Numbered from the stretch's first letter, positions 44,202 to 53,704 are shown. The stretch: DNA of 64,000 nt from an uncultured Agathobacter sp. (GCA_934316545.1 CAKRDT010000009.1:1-64000); one strand, 5' to 3'. Numbers and translations: made by a program. Notes: generated by a model from the sequence alone, not told the origin.

Positions 44202-45122
44202 TTATCCGCCAAACGATGCACTGGCCGCCACATCACGCTGCATCTGCTTCTGTAATTCGTCAATGGATGCAAATTTTTGCTCAGGCCGAATATAATGCAG
44301 AAAGCAGACTTCCGCCACCTTTCCGTACACATCCTCGTCAAAATCAAGAATATGTGTTTCTACACCGATCAGAGTGCTGTCACTGACCGTTGGTTTACAT
44401 CCAACGTTCGTCACACCTTTATACCACCTTCCATCCAGAAAAACGCGTGTCGCATACACGCCGTTTGGAGGAAGAAGCTTTTCCTGCGGCAGTTCCATAT
44501 TGATGGTCGGAATACCAATCTTACGTCCAAGCTGTTTTCCGTGAATGATTGCGCTTTTAACAAAAAACTCATAGCCAAGCAGATGATTTGCTTTCTCAAT
44601 ATGCCCCAGATTAATTTCCTCCCGGATATAGGTGCTGCTGATATCTCTGCCGTCTTCCTGCATCTTATCAAGAACAACCACCTCGTATCCATATTCTTTG
44701 GCATACTGTCTTAAGGCCTTATAATCTCCGGCTCTGTTGTGCCCGAAATGGAAATCGCTGCCCACAACAAAGCATTTTACGCGCAGGGAGCGCACCATCC
44801 ATTCGATGAACGTCTTCGGTTCCATCCCCATAACTTCCGGTGTAAACGGACACTCGATCAGATAATCCACGCCGGTTCTTTCAAAGATCGCATACTTTTC
44901 TTCATTTGTCGTCAGCACTCTCGTATCCACCCCGTTAACCTGACGTTTCGGCGGTATGTCAAACGTAAAAACCACGGCTTTATAACGGTACTTTTCTCTC
45001 CAGGTGAGCAAATTTTCCATCAAAAGTTCATGTCCGCGATGTAGTCCGTCAAACTTTCCCAGCGTAATAACGGTATCTTCTTCTATTTTAAAATCCAATG
45101 TATTGTGAATATATTGCATCAT
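44202..45122 (-). CDS. ribF: Bifunctional riboflavin kinase/FAD synthetase
   Basis: Makes FMN and then FAD from riboflavin. The N-terminal nucleotidyltransferase domain has GKFDGLHRGHELLME and FVVGSDFHFGHNRAGD; the C-terminal kinase domain has GRKIGIPTINMELPQEKLLPPNGVYA. Its ATG overlaps the truB stop. It supplies FMN and FAD, which the ApbE-Rnf system elsewhere in the window uses. truB-ribF is the usual Firmicutes order. Confidence 0.95.
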   Translation of the reverse strand: MMQYIHNTLDFKIEEDTVITLGKFDGLHRGHELLMENLLTWREKYRYKAVVFTFDIPPKRQVNGVDTRVLTTNEEKYAIFERTGVDYLIECPFTPEVMGMEPKTFIEWMVRSLRVKCFVVGSDFHFGHNRAGDYKALRQYAKEYGYEVVVLDKMQEDGRDISSTYIREEINLGHIEKANHLLGYEFFVKSAIIHGKQLGRKIGIPTINMELPQEKLLPPNGVYATRVFLDGRWYKGVTNVGCKPTVSDSTLIGVETHILDFDEDVYGKVAEVCFLHYIRPEQKFASIDELQKQMQRDVAASASFGG

Positions 45123-46021
45123 AATTCTGTTTGAAATAATTTAATCGGCTTAAAATCTTTTGTTTCCTCTTTATAAGAAAATAATCCGATAAATGTACCT
45201 TCCCATCCATAAAGTCGAATGCAGTCCTGCTTATATTTTTCCTGCATATTACAAATAAATTCTTCCGGAATCCGGTTTCCGTTTCGTACAAGCCGGTCCG
45301 CGGTCTCATAAACCGAAGCCTTCTCATACTGCAGAAATACAGAATCCACAGCATGAATAAAACTCTTATCACCGCTCTTGAAGCGTGCTTCAAGCTCGTC
45401 CAGTTTTAACGCATCCTCGATTGCAAATGCAGCAACCCGCGTGCGAAGAAGTGATTTCATGCAGCCACCGCACCCAAGCTTCTCTCCGATGTCCTGACAA
45501 AGCGTGCGGATGTAGGTTCCCTTCGAGCAGTGCACACGCATGCGCACCTCCGGCAGTTCCACAGAAAGGATCTCAATTTCATGGATTGTCACCGGACGCG
45601 CTTTGCGCTCTACGGTAACGCCTTTTCTTGCGAGATCACACAATTTCTGTCCATTCACTTTAAGGGCCGAATACATCGGCGGAATCTGCATGTAATCTCC
45701 GATAAAGGAAACGATTGCATCTCTTACCTCTTTCTCCGTTGCCTCAACCGGCCGTTCTTCCAATACCTCGCCCGATAAATCCTGTGTGTCCGTCATAACG
45801 CCAAGAAGGAGCACGGCTTCGTACTCCTTATCTTTGTCAGTCAGCAGATCACAGACTTTGGTTGCACGCCCAAGGCACACCGGGAGAACCCCCTCCGCTT
45901 CCGGATCGAGTGTTCCGGTATGTCCGATTTTCTTCTGCTGAAAAATACCGCGCATTTTTGCTACAACATCAAAGCTTGTAAATCCTTTTTCTTTATATAC
46001 GTTTACAATTCCGTTAATCAT
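45119..46021 (-). CDS. truB: tRNA pseudouridine(55) synthase
   Basis: Makes pseudouridine 55 in the T-loop of tRNAs. The N-terminus NGIVNVYKEKGFTSFDVVAKMR and the catalytic motif HTGTLDPEAEGVLPVC (Asp near residue 39) are clear. The C-terminal end (about residues 240-300) is the PUA-like part. It overlaps ribF and follows nrnA by 17 bases. Confidence 0.96.
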   Translation of the reverse strand: MINGIVNVYKEKGFTSFDVVAKMRGIFQQKKIGHTGTLDPEAEGVLPVCLGRATKVCDLLTDKDKEYEAVLLLGVMTDTQDLSGEVLEERPVEATEKEVRDAIVSFIGDYMQIPPMYSALKVNGQKLCDLARKGVTVERKARPVTIHEIEILSVELPEVRMRVHCSKGTYIRTLCQDIGEKLGCGGCMKSLLRTRVAAFAIEDALKLDELEARFKSGDKSFIHAVDSVFLQYEKASVYETADRLVRNGNRIPEEFICNMQEKYKQDCIRLYGWEGTFIGLFSYKEETKDFKPIKLFQTEL

Positions 46022-46038
46022 GTTCCAACCTGTAAAAA

Positions 46039-46986
46039 CTATAATCTTGCCGCAATCTCATCGACAAGTATTGACTCGATTTCATCCAATGCACCCTGCA
46101 TCGTACATCCGGCTGCTTTCACATGTCCGCCGCCACCGAATTCCATTGCAAGAGAAGCAGCATCAAAGTCACCGTTTACGCGGAAACTTGCCTTATAGGT
46201 TCCGTCCTCATTCTCGTAAAGGAATACCGCAACTTTAACATCTTTTGTCACGCGCAGCTGGCTGACAATACCGTCAAGGTGCTTCGGGAGCACATCATAC
46301 TCCTGCATTTCTTCCTGCGTAATAGAACTTACAATACACTGTCCATCAAGATACAGCCTGCTTTTGAGCAATGCAAGTCCCATGATGCGGTTCTGATTGT
46401 ATGTCTTCGTGTAGAAAGTATCATCGATGATCTTGGAATAATCAATGCCTTTGTCCATAAGGCGTCCGGCAATGTCCATCGTCTTTGCAGATGTGCAGGA
46501 ATACTGGAAAACGCCTGTATCATGCACCATACCGGTGTATAAGCACTCAGCGATTTCTTTCGTGATCTTCTCTTCATCCATCAGTTCAAATACAAGCTCA
46601 CAAGTCGAACTGGCATCCGGGAAAATATAATTATCATCCGCAAATGCCTGATTGCTCACATGGTGATCAATGCAGAATGTATGCGCTGCGTGTTCAAAAT
46701 ATTTTGCAGCATTGCCAAGTCTTCCTGTATCGCCGCAATCCTCTGCAATAAACAGATCAAATGTGATCTCATCCGTGTATTCATTTCGAATATCCGAGGA
46801 ATGTGCCATAAATTTGAAGATATTCGGAATCGGTTCCAGATAAAGACGCACATCAACCTTCGGATAATAAAGGCGAATGTAGTTGTAGACCGCAAGTGTC
46901 GATCCCACACAGTCTCCATCCGGGCGCACATGTCCGGCAATTCCTACTGAAGTCTTGCCTGCAAGAACAGTATCCAGTTTACTCAT
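46039..46986 (-). CDS. nrnA: Bifunctional oligoribonuclease/PAP phosphatase (DHH family)
   Basis: A DHH/DHHA1 phosphoesterase that degrades nanoRNAs and dephosphorylates 3'-phosphoadenosine 5'-phosphate. Metal-binding motifs are GHVRPDGDCVGSTLAVY near residue 18, EDCGD near residue 82, the DHH signature FCIDHHVSNQAFAD near residue 108, and the C-terminal FGGGGHVKAAGC. It overlaps rbfA by 8 bases with AAAAGGAG before its ATG. Confidence 0.94.
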   Translation of the reverse strand: MSKLDTVLAGKTSVGIAGHVRPDGDCVGSTLAVYNYIRLYYPKVDVRLYLEPIPNIFKFMAHSSDIRNEYTDEITFDLFIAEDCGDTGRLGNAAKYFEHAAHTFCIDHHVSNQAFADDNYIFPDASSTCELVFELMDEEKITKEIAECLYTGMVHDTGVFQYSCTSAKTMDIAGRLMDKGIDYSKIIDDTFYTKTYNQNRIMGLALLKSRLYLDGQCIVSSITQEEMQEYDVLPKHLDGIVSQLRVTKDVKVAVFLYENEDGTYKASFRVNGDFDAASLAMEFGGGGHVKAAGCTMQGALDEIESILVDEIAARL

Positions 46987-47353
46987 CCATAGACTCCTTT
47001 TGATCTTTTGTTACGTCATCAATCATCTTTGACATGCGGATTCCATACTCGATGGACTGATCCAGCACAAACTTAATCTCCGGTGTGTTACGCAGATTGA
47101 TGGATTTCGCAAGTTTTACCCGGATAAATCCCTCCGCGCTTTTCAGACCGGCAAGCGTATCTTTCTGTGACTGTTCATCACCGAGAACACTAATATAAGC
47201 CTTTGCTGTCTTAAGATCAGGTGCCACTTCCACAGCAACCACACTGGTCATTGGATTGATCCGCGGGTCCTTAATTTCCCCGCGGATAATGTTGGACAGT
47301 TCCCGCATAACTTCTTCGTTAATACGAATATTTTTTATACTGTTTTTTCTCAT
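46979..47353 (-). CDS. rbfA: Ribosome-binding factor A
   Basis: A 124-residue KH-fold protein that binds the 30S subunit and helps 16S 5'-end maturation. The segments INEEVMRELSNIIRGEIKDPRI and LRNTPEIKFVLDQSIEYG are family hallmarks. It starts 8 bases after infB and overlaps nrnA, in the standard nusA-infB operon order. Confidence 0.96.
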   Translation of the reverse strand: MRKNSIKNIRINEEVMRELSNIIRGEIKDPRINPMTSVVAVEVAPDLKTAKAYISVLGDEQSQKDTLAGLKSAEGFIRVKLAKSINLRNTPEIKFVLDQSIEYGIRMSKMIDDVTKDQKESMDE

Positions 47354-47361
47354 TCTGATTC

Positions 47362-50151
47362 CTATCTTGGTACTTCTACCATCTTATATGCTTCTACCTG
47401 ATCAAACTCCTGAATGTCATTAAATCCGTCAAATACAAGACCACACTCAAATCCTGTTTTCACTTCCTTGACATCATCTTTGAATCGCTTGAGTGATGCA
47501 AGATCGCCCTCGAAAATCTGCTCGCCTTCACGGGAAATGCGAACCTTACATCCGCGCTCCATCACGCCGTCAAGCACATAGGAACCGGCGATATTGCCGA
47601 CACCGGATGCCTTGAAGATCTGACGGATCTCAGCATGACCGATCACCTTCTCCTCAAATACAGGATCAAGCATACCCTTCATAGCCGCTTCCACATCCTC
47701 GATTGCATTGTAGATGACCTTGTAAAGACGGATATCAACACCCTCGTTGTCCGCTGTCACCTTGGCAACCGGATCCGGACGAACGTTAAATCCAATGATG
47801 ATTGCATTCGAAGCGGATGCTAGGATAACATCGGACTCGTTAATCGCACCAACGCCGCCATGGATTACCTTAACAACCACTTCATCATTGGAGAGTTTTA
47901 CAAGCGACTGCTTCACCGCTTCAACAGAACCCTGAACATCGGCCTTAACAATCAGGTCAAGTTCTTTCATGTTACCGGACTGAATCTGTGAGAACAGATC
48001 ATCTAAGGACATCTTTGCCTTGGTATCCTCGATCAGGCGGTTCTTCTCCTCAGAAATATAAGTGTCAGCAAATGCCTTTGCCTCCTTATCGGAATCGCAG
48101 ACAACGAATGTCTCGCCGGCTGCCGGTACACTGTTAAGGCCAAGAATCTCAACCGGTGTCGAAGGAATTGCCTTCTTTACGCGGGCTCCCTTGTCATCGA
48201 TCATTGCACGGACTTTACCATAGCTGCTTCCGCAGGCAATGGAATCACCGACATGAAGCGTACCCTTTTGAACAAGAACGGTTGCGACTGCACCGCGTCC
48301 CTTATCGAGCTGTGCCTCAATAACAAGACCTCTTGCATTTCGGTTCGGGTTTGCTTTCAGTTCTAACACCTCAGCCGTCAGAAGGATCATTTCAAGAAGA
48401 TTGTCGATACCTTCTTTCGTATGTGCGGAAACCGGGCAGAAAATTGTGCTTCCACCCCAATCTTCCGGAATCAGTTCATACTCGGATAACTCCTGTTTAA
48501 CCTTGTCAATGTTGGCACTTGGCTTATCTATTTTATTAACTGCAACAATAATTTCTACTCCGGCAGCCTTTGCATGATTGATTGCCTCTACCGTCTGTGG
48601 CATAACACCGTCGTCAGCTGCGACAACAAGAATCGCGATATCCGTTGAATTTGCACCACGCATACGCATTGCGGTAAATGCCTCATGTCCCGGAGTATCC
48701 AGGAATGTAATGTTCTGTCCGTTAATCGATACAACAGATGCACCGATATGCTGCGTGATACCACCTGCCTCGCGGTCTGTCACACGTGTCGAACGGATGG
48801 CATCAAGCAAGGATGTCTTACCATGATCAACGTGTCCCATAACGCAGACAACCGGCGGACGGGCAACCATATCTTCCGGATTTTCCTCATCTTCTTTGAG
48901 GAGTTCAGCGATCACATCAACTTTTTCCTCCGGCTCACAGATATAATTAAACTCTAATGCAATCTCTTCTGCCGCATCGAAATCAACTTCCTGATTGACG
49001 GTTACCATCTGTCCCTTCATGAACAGCTTTTTAACGATCACGGATGGCTGAACTTTCATCTTCTCCGCAAGCTCACGGATCGTCATCTTCTCCGGAAGTG
49101 TGATCGTCTTGATTACATCTTCCTCTTCCTTCGGCTTCTGTGGCTGCTGTTGAGGCTTCTTCTTGCCGCCATGTTTCTCTAAGTTCACATAATTTTCCTG
49201 ACGCTTTCCGCCAAGCTTATCATGTTCCTGTCTTCTGTTATTGTTATTATTTCTGCGGTCGTTGGAACGGCTCTCCTTGCCTCTTACATCATCCGGAGCC
49301 GCAGCTGCGCTCTCCTTATTGAAGCGGTTGATTTCCTTATCCAGACGTCCTCTGTTGTTTCTATCATTTCTGTCATTTCTGTCGTTTCCGCGATTGCCAC
49401 GGTCGTTTCTGTCTCCGTTTGGACGATTTCCGCCGCGGTTACCGCGATCATTTCTGTCTCCGTTCGGACGGCTGCCACGGTCGTTTCTATCTCCGTTTGG
49501 ACGATTTCCGCGGTCATTACGATCTCCGTTCGGACGATTTCCACGGTCATTACGATCTCCGTTCGGACGGTTATTGTTCTGCTGACGCGGCTTATCATTG
49601 CCTGAAGCCTTTGCCGGACGTGACTCTGTAAACTCATCCACATTGTTTGCAGTACGCTCACTGATCGGGCGCATCGCACGCTCACCAACCGGACGCGGAC
49701 GAATGATACTGTGCTGCTCCTGTTTGGACGCACCGTTATTGTCTCTTCTCGGTCCACGGTTGTTACCACGGTTATTTCCGTTTCCATTACCGTTTCCACC
49801 CTGTCCCGGTCGTCTCGACTGTTTACTGTACTGTGCATTAAAGACTGCCGAGATGCTGGACTTCTTCTTTGGGCGCTCTTTGCCGTCTGCACCTTTTGCT
49901 TCATCCGCTTTCTTCTCCTCGGCTTTCTGTGCAGGCTTTCTTTCTTCTGTCTTTTGTGCAGAAGGCACCTTTTCCTCCGCCTTCGGCGCAGCTTTCTTTG
50001 TAAACTTGCCTCGAACAACCTTCTGGGCTTCATCCTCAAGACCGCTTGACGCACTCTTGACTGCATATTCGGTTGTGCTTAATGCATCAATAATTTCCTG
50101 TGATTTTATATTTAACTCTTTTGCGAGTTCATGAACTCTCATTTTTGCCAT
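47362..50151 (-). CDS. infB: Translation initiation factor IF-2 with an Arg/Asn/Asp/Gly repeat region
   Basis: A GTPase that places fMet-tRNA on the ribosome. The N-terminal IF2_N domain ([18 protein letters not shown]) is followed by a long disordered region; residues 193 to about 266 hold five copies of [10 protein letters not shown], then RNDRND repeats. The G domain has [23 protein letters not shown] and NKIDK. Domains II-IV and the fMet-tRNA-binding C-terminus follow. 929 residues, long mainly because of the repeat region. CGGAGG precedes the ATG. Confidence 0.97.
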   Translation of the reverse strand: MAKMRVHELAKELNIKSQEIIDALSTTEYAVKSASSGLEDEAQKVVRGKFTKKAAPKAEEKVPSAQKTEERKPAQKAEEKKADEAKGADGKERPKKKSSISAVFNAQYSKQSRRPGQGGNGNGNGNNRGNNRGPRRDNNGASKQEQHSIIRPRPVGERAMRPISERTANNVDEFTESRPAKASGNDKPRQQNNNRPNGDRNDRGNRPNGDRNDRGNRPNGDRNDRGSRPNGDRNDRGNRGGNRPNGDRNDRGNRGNDRNDRNDRNNRGRLDKEINRFNKESAAAAPDDVRGKESRSNDRRNNNNNRRQEHDKLGGKRQENYVNLEKHGGKKKPQQQPQKPKEEEDVIKTITLPEKMTIRELAEKMKVQPSVIVKKLFMKGQMVTVNQEVDFDAAEEIALEFNYICEPEEKVDVIAELLKEDEENPEDMVARPPVVCVMGHVDHGKTSLLDAIRSTRVTDREAGGITQHIGASVVSINGQNITFLDTPGHEAFTAMRMRGANSTDIAILVVAADDGVMPQTVEAINHAKAAGVEIIVAVNKIDKPSANIDKVKQELSEYELIPEDWGGSTIFCPVSAHTKEGIDNLLEMILLTAEVLELKANPNRNARGLVIEAQLDKGRGAVATVLVQKGTLHVGDSIACGSSYGKVRAMIDDKGARVKKAIPSTPVEILGLNSVPAAGETFVVCDSDKEAKAFADTYISEEKNRLIEDTKAKMSLDDLFSQIQSGNMKELDLIVKADVQGSVEAVKQSLVKLSNDEVVVKVIHGGVGAINESDVILASASNAIIIGFNVRPDPVAKVTADNEGVDIRLYKVIYNAIEDVEAAMKGMLDPVFEEKVIGHAEIRQIFKASGVGNIAGSYVLDGVMERGCKVRISREGEQIFEGDLASLKRFKDDVKEVKTGFECGLVFDGFNDIQEFDQVEAYKMVEVPR
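49354..49575. repeat. In-frame 33-base tandem repeats within infB
   Basis: Repeats encoding [11 protein letters not shown], about five units with a three-residue insertion before the last, followed by a short RND repeat. The DNA repeats are close but carry synonymous differences, so they are not a very recent expansion. Confidence 0.85.
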
Positions 50152-50167
50152 AAATGAATTACCTCCG

Positions 50168-50485
50168 TTATTCAGTTTTTTTCATCTCAAGCTTGCTTTC
50201 CACCGCTTTTGCCAGATTCTCATCAATGACTGCCAAAGATGCACGAAACTCTTTTCCGATACATCTTCCAAGATCCTCCTTGCTTCCGTAGCAGTAACAT
50301 GGCACATGGTAAAAATCCGTCATATTGAAGAAACTCTTCTTCGTATTCTCGGATGCCTCCGCAGAGACAATGACCAGATAGGCCTGACCGGTCTTTACCG
50401 CCTTTTCCGTGGAAAACTCACCGCTCACTACATTACCTGACTTCGCTGCAATTCCCAGCATGGATAACACTTTATCATTTTGCAA
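50168..50485 (-). CDS. ylxQ: L7Ae/L30e-type RNA-binding protein
   Basis: A 105-residue protein of the L7Ae family that binds kink-turn-like RNA. Blocks [21 protein letters not shown] and [16 protein letters not shown] match YlxQ. The start codon is TTG: the frame has a stop three codons upstream and no in-frame ATG nearby, while AAAAGGAG lies at good spacing. It overlaps ylxR by 11 bases. Its role is unclear in the family. Confidence 0.88.
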   Translation of the reverse strand: MQNDKVLSMLGIAAKSGNVVSGEFSTEKAVKTGQAYLVIVSAEASENTKKSFFNMTDFYHVPCYCYGSKEDLGRCIGKEFRASLAVIDENLAKAVESKLEMKKTE

Positions 50486-50744
50486 ATGTACTCATCTCCT
50501 TTTCCAGATTATCGTACACCGCATCCGGGATCGCCACCTTAAGGGAACGCTCCAGTCCTTTGGACTTTCTGGCTTTCTTCAGGCACTCGGGATTGGCACA
50601 GATATATGCCCCCCTTCCGTTTTTCTTACCGGTCGCATCAAGCAAAACCCCATCCTCCGTCTTAAGGACACGGATCAGCTCCTTCTTCGCCTTCATCTCG
50701 CCGCAGCCCACGCACTGGCGCATCGGAATCTTCTTATTTGCCAT
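50475..50744 (-). CDS. ylxR: YlxR/RnpM family RNA-binding protein (DUF448)
   Basis: An 89-residue basic protein with the family motif RQCVGCGEMKAKKELIRV at the N-terminus and GRGAYICANPECLKKARK near residue 45. YlxR was reported to bind RNase P RNA in B. subtilis (RnpM). It sits between nusA and ylxQ, its conserved place. It begins two bases after the nusA stop. Confidence 0.92.
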   Translation of the reverse strand: MANKKIPMRQCVGCGEMKAKKELIRVLKTEDGVLLDATGKKNGRGAYICANPECLKKARKSKGLERSLKVAIPDAVYDNLEKEMSTFAK

Positions 50745-50746
50745 AA

Positions 50747-51904
50747 TTATTCCTCAGAACCGGACTCTTCGGATACCATCCCGTCAGAAGCATAATTCTC
50801 TTCATAATATCCGTCCTCGTCCTCATAATCGTCTTCGTAATCATTCTCATAATCAATGAAATCACCGGACTCACGTGCCTGTGTCTCACTCTTGATATCA
50901 ATCTTGAATCCGGTAAGTCTTGCTGCAAGTCTTGCATTCTGACCTTCCTTACCGATTGCAAGGGATAACTGATAATCCGGAACAACAACCTTGGCTGCCT
51001 TCTCATCCGCATCTGCGATAACAGAAATAACCTTTGCAGGGCTTAATGCGTTCTGGATCAGGATTGCAGGGTTCTCATCCCAGGTGATGATATCAATCTT
51101 CTCACCGCGCAGCTCATTTACAATTGCATTGACACGCGCACCGTTCATACCGACACATGCACCTACCGGATCAACATCCGGATCATTGGACCATACCGCA
51201 ATCTTGGTTCTGCTTCCTGCCTCACGGGAAATAGCCTTAATCTCGACGATTCCCTCACGCACCTCGGCCACTTCGGACTCAAACAGTCTCTTGACAAGCT
51301 CCGGATGCGTTCTTGAAACAAGGATCTTCGGTCCCTTTGGTGTTGCCTTAACCTCAAGGATATATACCTTGATTCTCTCAGTCGGCTGGAATACTTCTCC
51401 TTTGATCTGCTCACTCTCTGTCAGAAGTGCATCGGCTTTGCCGAGATTGATGCTGACATTGCGGCCGACATAACGCTGAACGATACCGGTTACCACTTCT
51501 TTCTCAAGTCCATTGTACTCATCGTAGATCACCTTGCGCTCTTCCTCGCGGATTTTCTGTAAGATGACGTTCTTTGCATTCTGTGTTGCGATACGTCCAA
51601 ACTCCTTGGATTTCACCTCAACCTGAACAACATCGCCAAGCTCATACTTTCTGTTGATCATCTGTGCATTGACAAGTGAAATCTGCTCGATCGGATCCTC
51701 CACATCCTCGACAACGGTCTTTTCCTGAAAACAATGATATTCGCAGGTATCCGGATCAATGACAACTTTTACGTTGTCTGCCTTGCCGAAATGGTTCTTG
51801 CAGGCGGTCAGCAGAGAGTTCTCAATCGCCTCAAGTAAGGTCTCCTTGCTGATATTCTTCTCCTGTTCTAATATATTTAACGCTTCTAATAACTCATTAT
51901 TCAT
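50747..51904 (-). CDS. nusA: Transcription termination/antitermination factor NusA
   Basis: Binds RNA polymerase and nascent RNA, modulating pausing and termination. The N-terminal domain (NNELLEALNILEQEKNISKE) is followed by an S1 domain (VTGIVQRYVGRNVSINLGKA) and two KH domains (GACVGMNGARVNAIVNELRG; LAIGKEGQNARLAARLTGF). The C-terminus is a short acidic Tyr/Glu/Asp-rich tail rather than the E. coli acidic repeats, as usual in Firmicutes. AGGAGG precedes the ATG. Confidence 0.97.
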   Translation of the reverse strand: MNNELLEALNILEQEKNISKETLLEAIENSLLTACKNHFGKADNVKVVIDPDTCEYHCFQEKTVVEDVEDPIEQISLVNAQMINRKYELGDVVQVEVKSKEFGRIATQNAKNVILQKIREEERKVIYDEYNGLEKEVVTGIVQRYVGRNVSINLGKADALLTESEQIKGEVFQPTERIKVYILEVKATPKGPKILVSRTHPELVKRLFESEVAEVREGIVEIKAISREAGSRTKIAVWSNDPDVDPVGACVGMNGARVNAIVNELRGEKIDIITWDENPAILIQNALSPAKVISVIADADEKAAKVVVPDYQLSLAIGKEGQNARLAARLTGFKIDIKSETQARESGDFIDYENDYEDDYEDEDGYYEENYASDGMVSEESGSEE

Positions 51905-51971
51905 GATTCTTTCCTCCTATTTGTTGTGTTATCTTACGCTAAAATCTCGAAAAATAATACAATCCATGCGT

Positions 51972-52439
51972 TTACCAGACAACCGCCTGACGAATCAGTG
52001 CGATATCGGCTCTTAGGAATGTACGGTCGCTTCCGTTCTCATCCGTGATCGTCACGCTGTCCTTGTCGTAAGCTTTTAACGTTCCAACAAACTCCTTGCA
52101 GCGGTCAAATGCACGATAGGTACGGATCTCAACATCCTTGCCCATGTTACGAACGAAATCCTTTTCCTTTTTAAGAGGTCTTCCAAGTCCCGGAGAACTC
52201 ACCTCAAAGGTGTACGAATCAGGAATAAAGTCTTCCCTGTCAAGTATCTCGTTCATCTCTCTTGCAACAGCCTCACAATCATTTACTGTGATACCGCCTT
52301 CTTTGTCAATGTACGCGCGAAGATACCAGACACTGCCTTCCTTCACATATTCTACATCCACCAGTTCAAAATTCATTCTTTCCAGGATTGGCAGAATGAG
52401 GCTTTCTGTCTTTGCTTCGTAAATATCCGCCTTAGACAT
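51972..52439 (-). CDS. rimP: Ribosome maturation factor RimP
   Basis: A 155-residue factor for 30S subunit maturation. The N-terminal domain has MNFELVDVEYVKEGSVWYLR and the segment SSPGLGRPLKKEKDF is the family hallmark. It heads the rimP-nusA-ylxR-ylxQ-infB-rbfA-nrnA-truB-ribF operon. The start at 52439 is chosen with GAGGTGGAAG upstream; the frame to 52505 has no support. Confidence 0.94.
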   Translation of the reverse strand: MSKADIYEAKTESLILPILERMNFELVDVEYVKEGSVWYLRAYIDKEGGITVNDCEAVAREMNEILDREDFIPDSYTFEVSSPGLGRPLKKEKDFVRNMGKDVEIRTYRAFDRCKEFVGTLKAYDKDSVTITDENGSDRTFLRADIALIRQAVVW

Positions 52440-52591
52440 ATGCTTCCACCTCTTTTCTATAGGGTCTAAAACGTGAATTGAGAGAGGACTGATGCCCTCT
52501 CTCAACCTAGTTGACTATGTTACTAAAAGAAACTATAACACTCTTTCCTTCTTATTTCAAGGGAAAAAGCGTAATTTCTTGCATTTCTTCT

Positions 52592-52705
52592 AAAATAAAG
52601 TGTGCGCTCGTCGCACACTTTCGCGCGCGAGCGGTATGCTCAGCATAAACTTCATCTCCGCAAGCTGCGCATCCCCTTCATAGGAAGGAACTTCCTATGA
52701 ATCAA
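52592..52705. repeat. Intergenic repeat family, copy 3 (with internal deletion)
   Basis: Matches copy 2 closely but lacks about 15 bases (the GCGGAGCGTTTTGAT part), which removes one arm of the CTCCGCG hairpin; the other arm is also mutated to CTCCGCAAG. It lies between the tRNA-Glu terminator and rimP. The remaining gap to rimP shows nothing else recognisable. Confidence 0.88.
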
Positions 52706-52707
52706 AA

Positions 52708-52736
52708 AAGACAGATGCGAATTTCACATCTGTCTT
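52708..52736 (-). terminator. Terminator of the first tRNA-Glu gene
   Basis: Stem AAGACAGATG / CATCTGTCTT region with a short loop, followed on the minus strand by a T-run. Confidence 0.85.
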
Positions 52737-52738
52737 AG

Positions 52739-52810
52739 CAGTCCGTACGGGAATCGAACCCGTGTTTCCGCCGTGAGAGGGCGGCGTCTTAACCGCTTGA
52801 CCAACGAACC
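52739..52810 (-). tRNA. tRNA-Glu (anticodon CUC)
   Basis: A 72-base cloverleaf: acceptor GGTTCGT / ACGGACT, anticodon stem CCGCC/GGCGG with loop CTCTCAC giving anticodon CUC, T-arm ACGGGTTCGATTCCCGT, discriminator G. The CCA end is not encoded. Identical to the copy at 53020-53091. Confidence 0.95.
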
Positions 52811-52814
52811 GTTT

Positions 52815-52846
52815 ATTATACTATCATGGACAAGTCCATTCGTCAA
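52815..52846 (-). promoter_or_regulatory. Predicted promoter of the first tRNA-Glu gene
   Basis: On the minus strand TTGACG, then 17 bases, TAGTATAAT ending just before the tRNA. The same TTGACGAA..ATGATAGTATAAT pattern precedes the second tRNA gene. Confidence 0.65.
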
Positions 52847-52959
52847 GCACTTTTTAATATTTTTTCAAACAACATATACAAACTGTTTTTATTAAACATG
52901 AAACTTCGTTGAATGTCCACTTCATTCACCGGATCAAGATGATGCATTTCCTGTAAAAA

Positions 52960-52991
52960 AAGATAGATGTCACAACTGTGACATCTATCTT
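52960..52991 (-). terminator. Terminator of the second tRNA-Glu gene
   Basis: A 15-bp stem AAGATAGATGTCACA / TGTGACATCTATCTT with a two-base centre, followed by a T-run on the minus strand. Confidence 0.88.
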
Positions 52992-53019
52992 CGGGTTGGG
53001 CTATTATTAAAATAGTGAG

Positions 53020-53091
53020 CAGTCCGTACGGGAATCGAACCCGTGTTTCCGCCGTGAGAGGGCGGCGTCTTAACCGCTTGACCAACGAACC
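53020..53091 (-). tRNA. tRNA-Glu (anticodon CUC), second copy
   Basis: Identical over all 72 bases to the tRNA at 52739-52810, with its own promoter and terminator. The two genes are therefore separate transcription units produced by duplication. Confidence 0.95.
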
Positions 53092-53095
53092 GTCT

Positions 53096-53127
53096 ATTAT
53101 ACTATCATAGGGTTCCCGGTTCGTCAA
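53096..53127 (-). promoter_or_regulatory. Predicted promoter of the second tRNA-Glu gene
   Basis: TTGACG, 17 bases, TAGTATAAT on the minus strand, with sequence similar to that of the first copy. Confidence 0.65.
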
Positions 53128-53170
53128 GCATATTTTGTAATTTTTTTATACAAATTCGAAAATTTAAATT

Positions 53171-53575
53171 TTATACACAACTATAAGACGTGCAACTTAA
53201 AGCTTTCGATGTTGCTTCATCCCCTGTGTGAACCAAAACCTGTGCATACACTTTGCATCCCGGTCCACATGATTTGGAATCATTCGAAACGAGCGTTACC
53301 ATATTGCCGCTGTAGGAGCATACAAACTCGCTGTTGCTGTCAAGTCTTGCACCTGTTAAAGGATAATTGAACTGCATCTGAATGGTCATTCCGTTAACAT
53401 TTGTTTCCGTTCCGGCATTCAGTGTGCATTCCGCCTTAAATACATGATCCGATCCGTTCCATGTCTGCACATCGCTCACATTGATATTCCAGGATGCTCC
53501 TCCACTTGCGAGATAAACCCCCTCATTTGTGTTGCTCAGTGACAGCACCTGTGGTTCTTCATATTTCTGTGTCAT
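53171..53575 (-). CDS. Small six-cysteine protein with leader-like N-terminus and CBM2-like beta-sandwich
   Basis: 134 residues. Residues 1-26 (MTQKYEEPQVLSLS.. then NEGVYLASGG) look like the leader of small exported or modified peptides rather than a signal peptide; no hydrophobic segment is present. Residues 28-118 have a strand pattern like family-2 carbohydrate-binding or related Ig-like modules: AECTLNAGTETNVNGMTIQM and SYSGNMVTLVSND with a CGPGCKVYAQVLV strand. Cysteines lie near 50, 86, 103, 107, 128 and 133. It is a single gene with a strong promoter (53623-53652) and an AAGGAGGAG site, suggesting high expression. Function is not known; the domain call is by pattern only. Confidence 0.7.
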   Translation of the reverse strand: MTQKYEEPQVLSLSNTNEGVYLASGGASWNINVSDVQTWNGSDHVFKAECTLNAGTETNVNGMTIQMQFNYPLTGARLDSNSEFVCSYSGNMVTLVSNDSKSCGPGCKVYAQVLVHTGDEATSKALSCTSYSCV

Positions 53576-53622
53576 ATCGATCTCCTCCTTACGAAATAAA
53601 ATCTATACTCTTCACGAATTAG

Positions 53623-53652
53623 ATTATAATCCTTATACCATTATATGGTCAA
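53623..53652 (-). promoter_or_regulatory. Predicted strong promoter of the six-cysteine protein gene
   Basis: On the minus strand TTGACC, 18 bases, TATAAT, followed by AAGGAGGAG seven bases or less before the ATG. An isolated unit after the galE terminator. Confidence 0.65.
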
Positions 53653-53704
53653 TTAATTTTTCTCATTACTTCGTATCTCAACACACGATTTCAACAATAT
53701 AGAC

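Noticed and set aside
49222..49631. Several plus-strand ORFs opposite the IF-2 repeat region
   Set aside because: They are reading frames through repetitive antisense DNA with low-complexity products.
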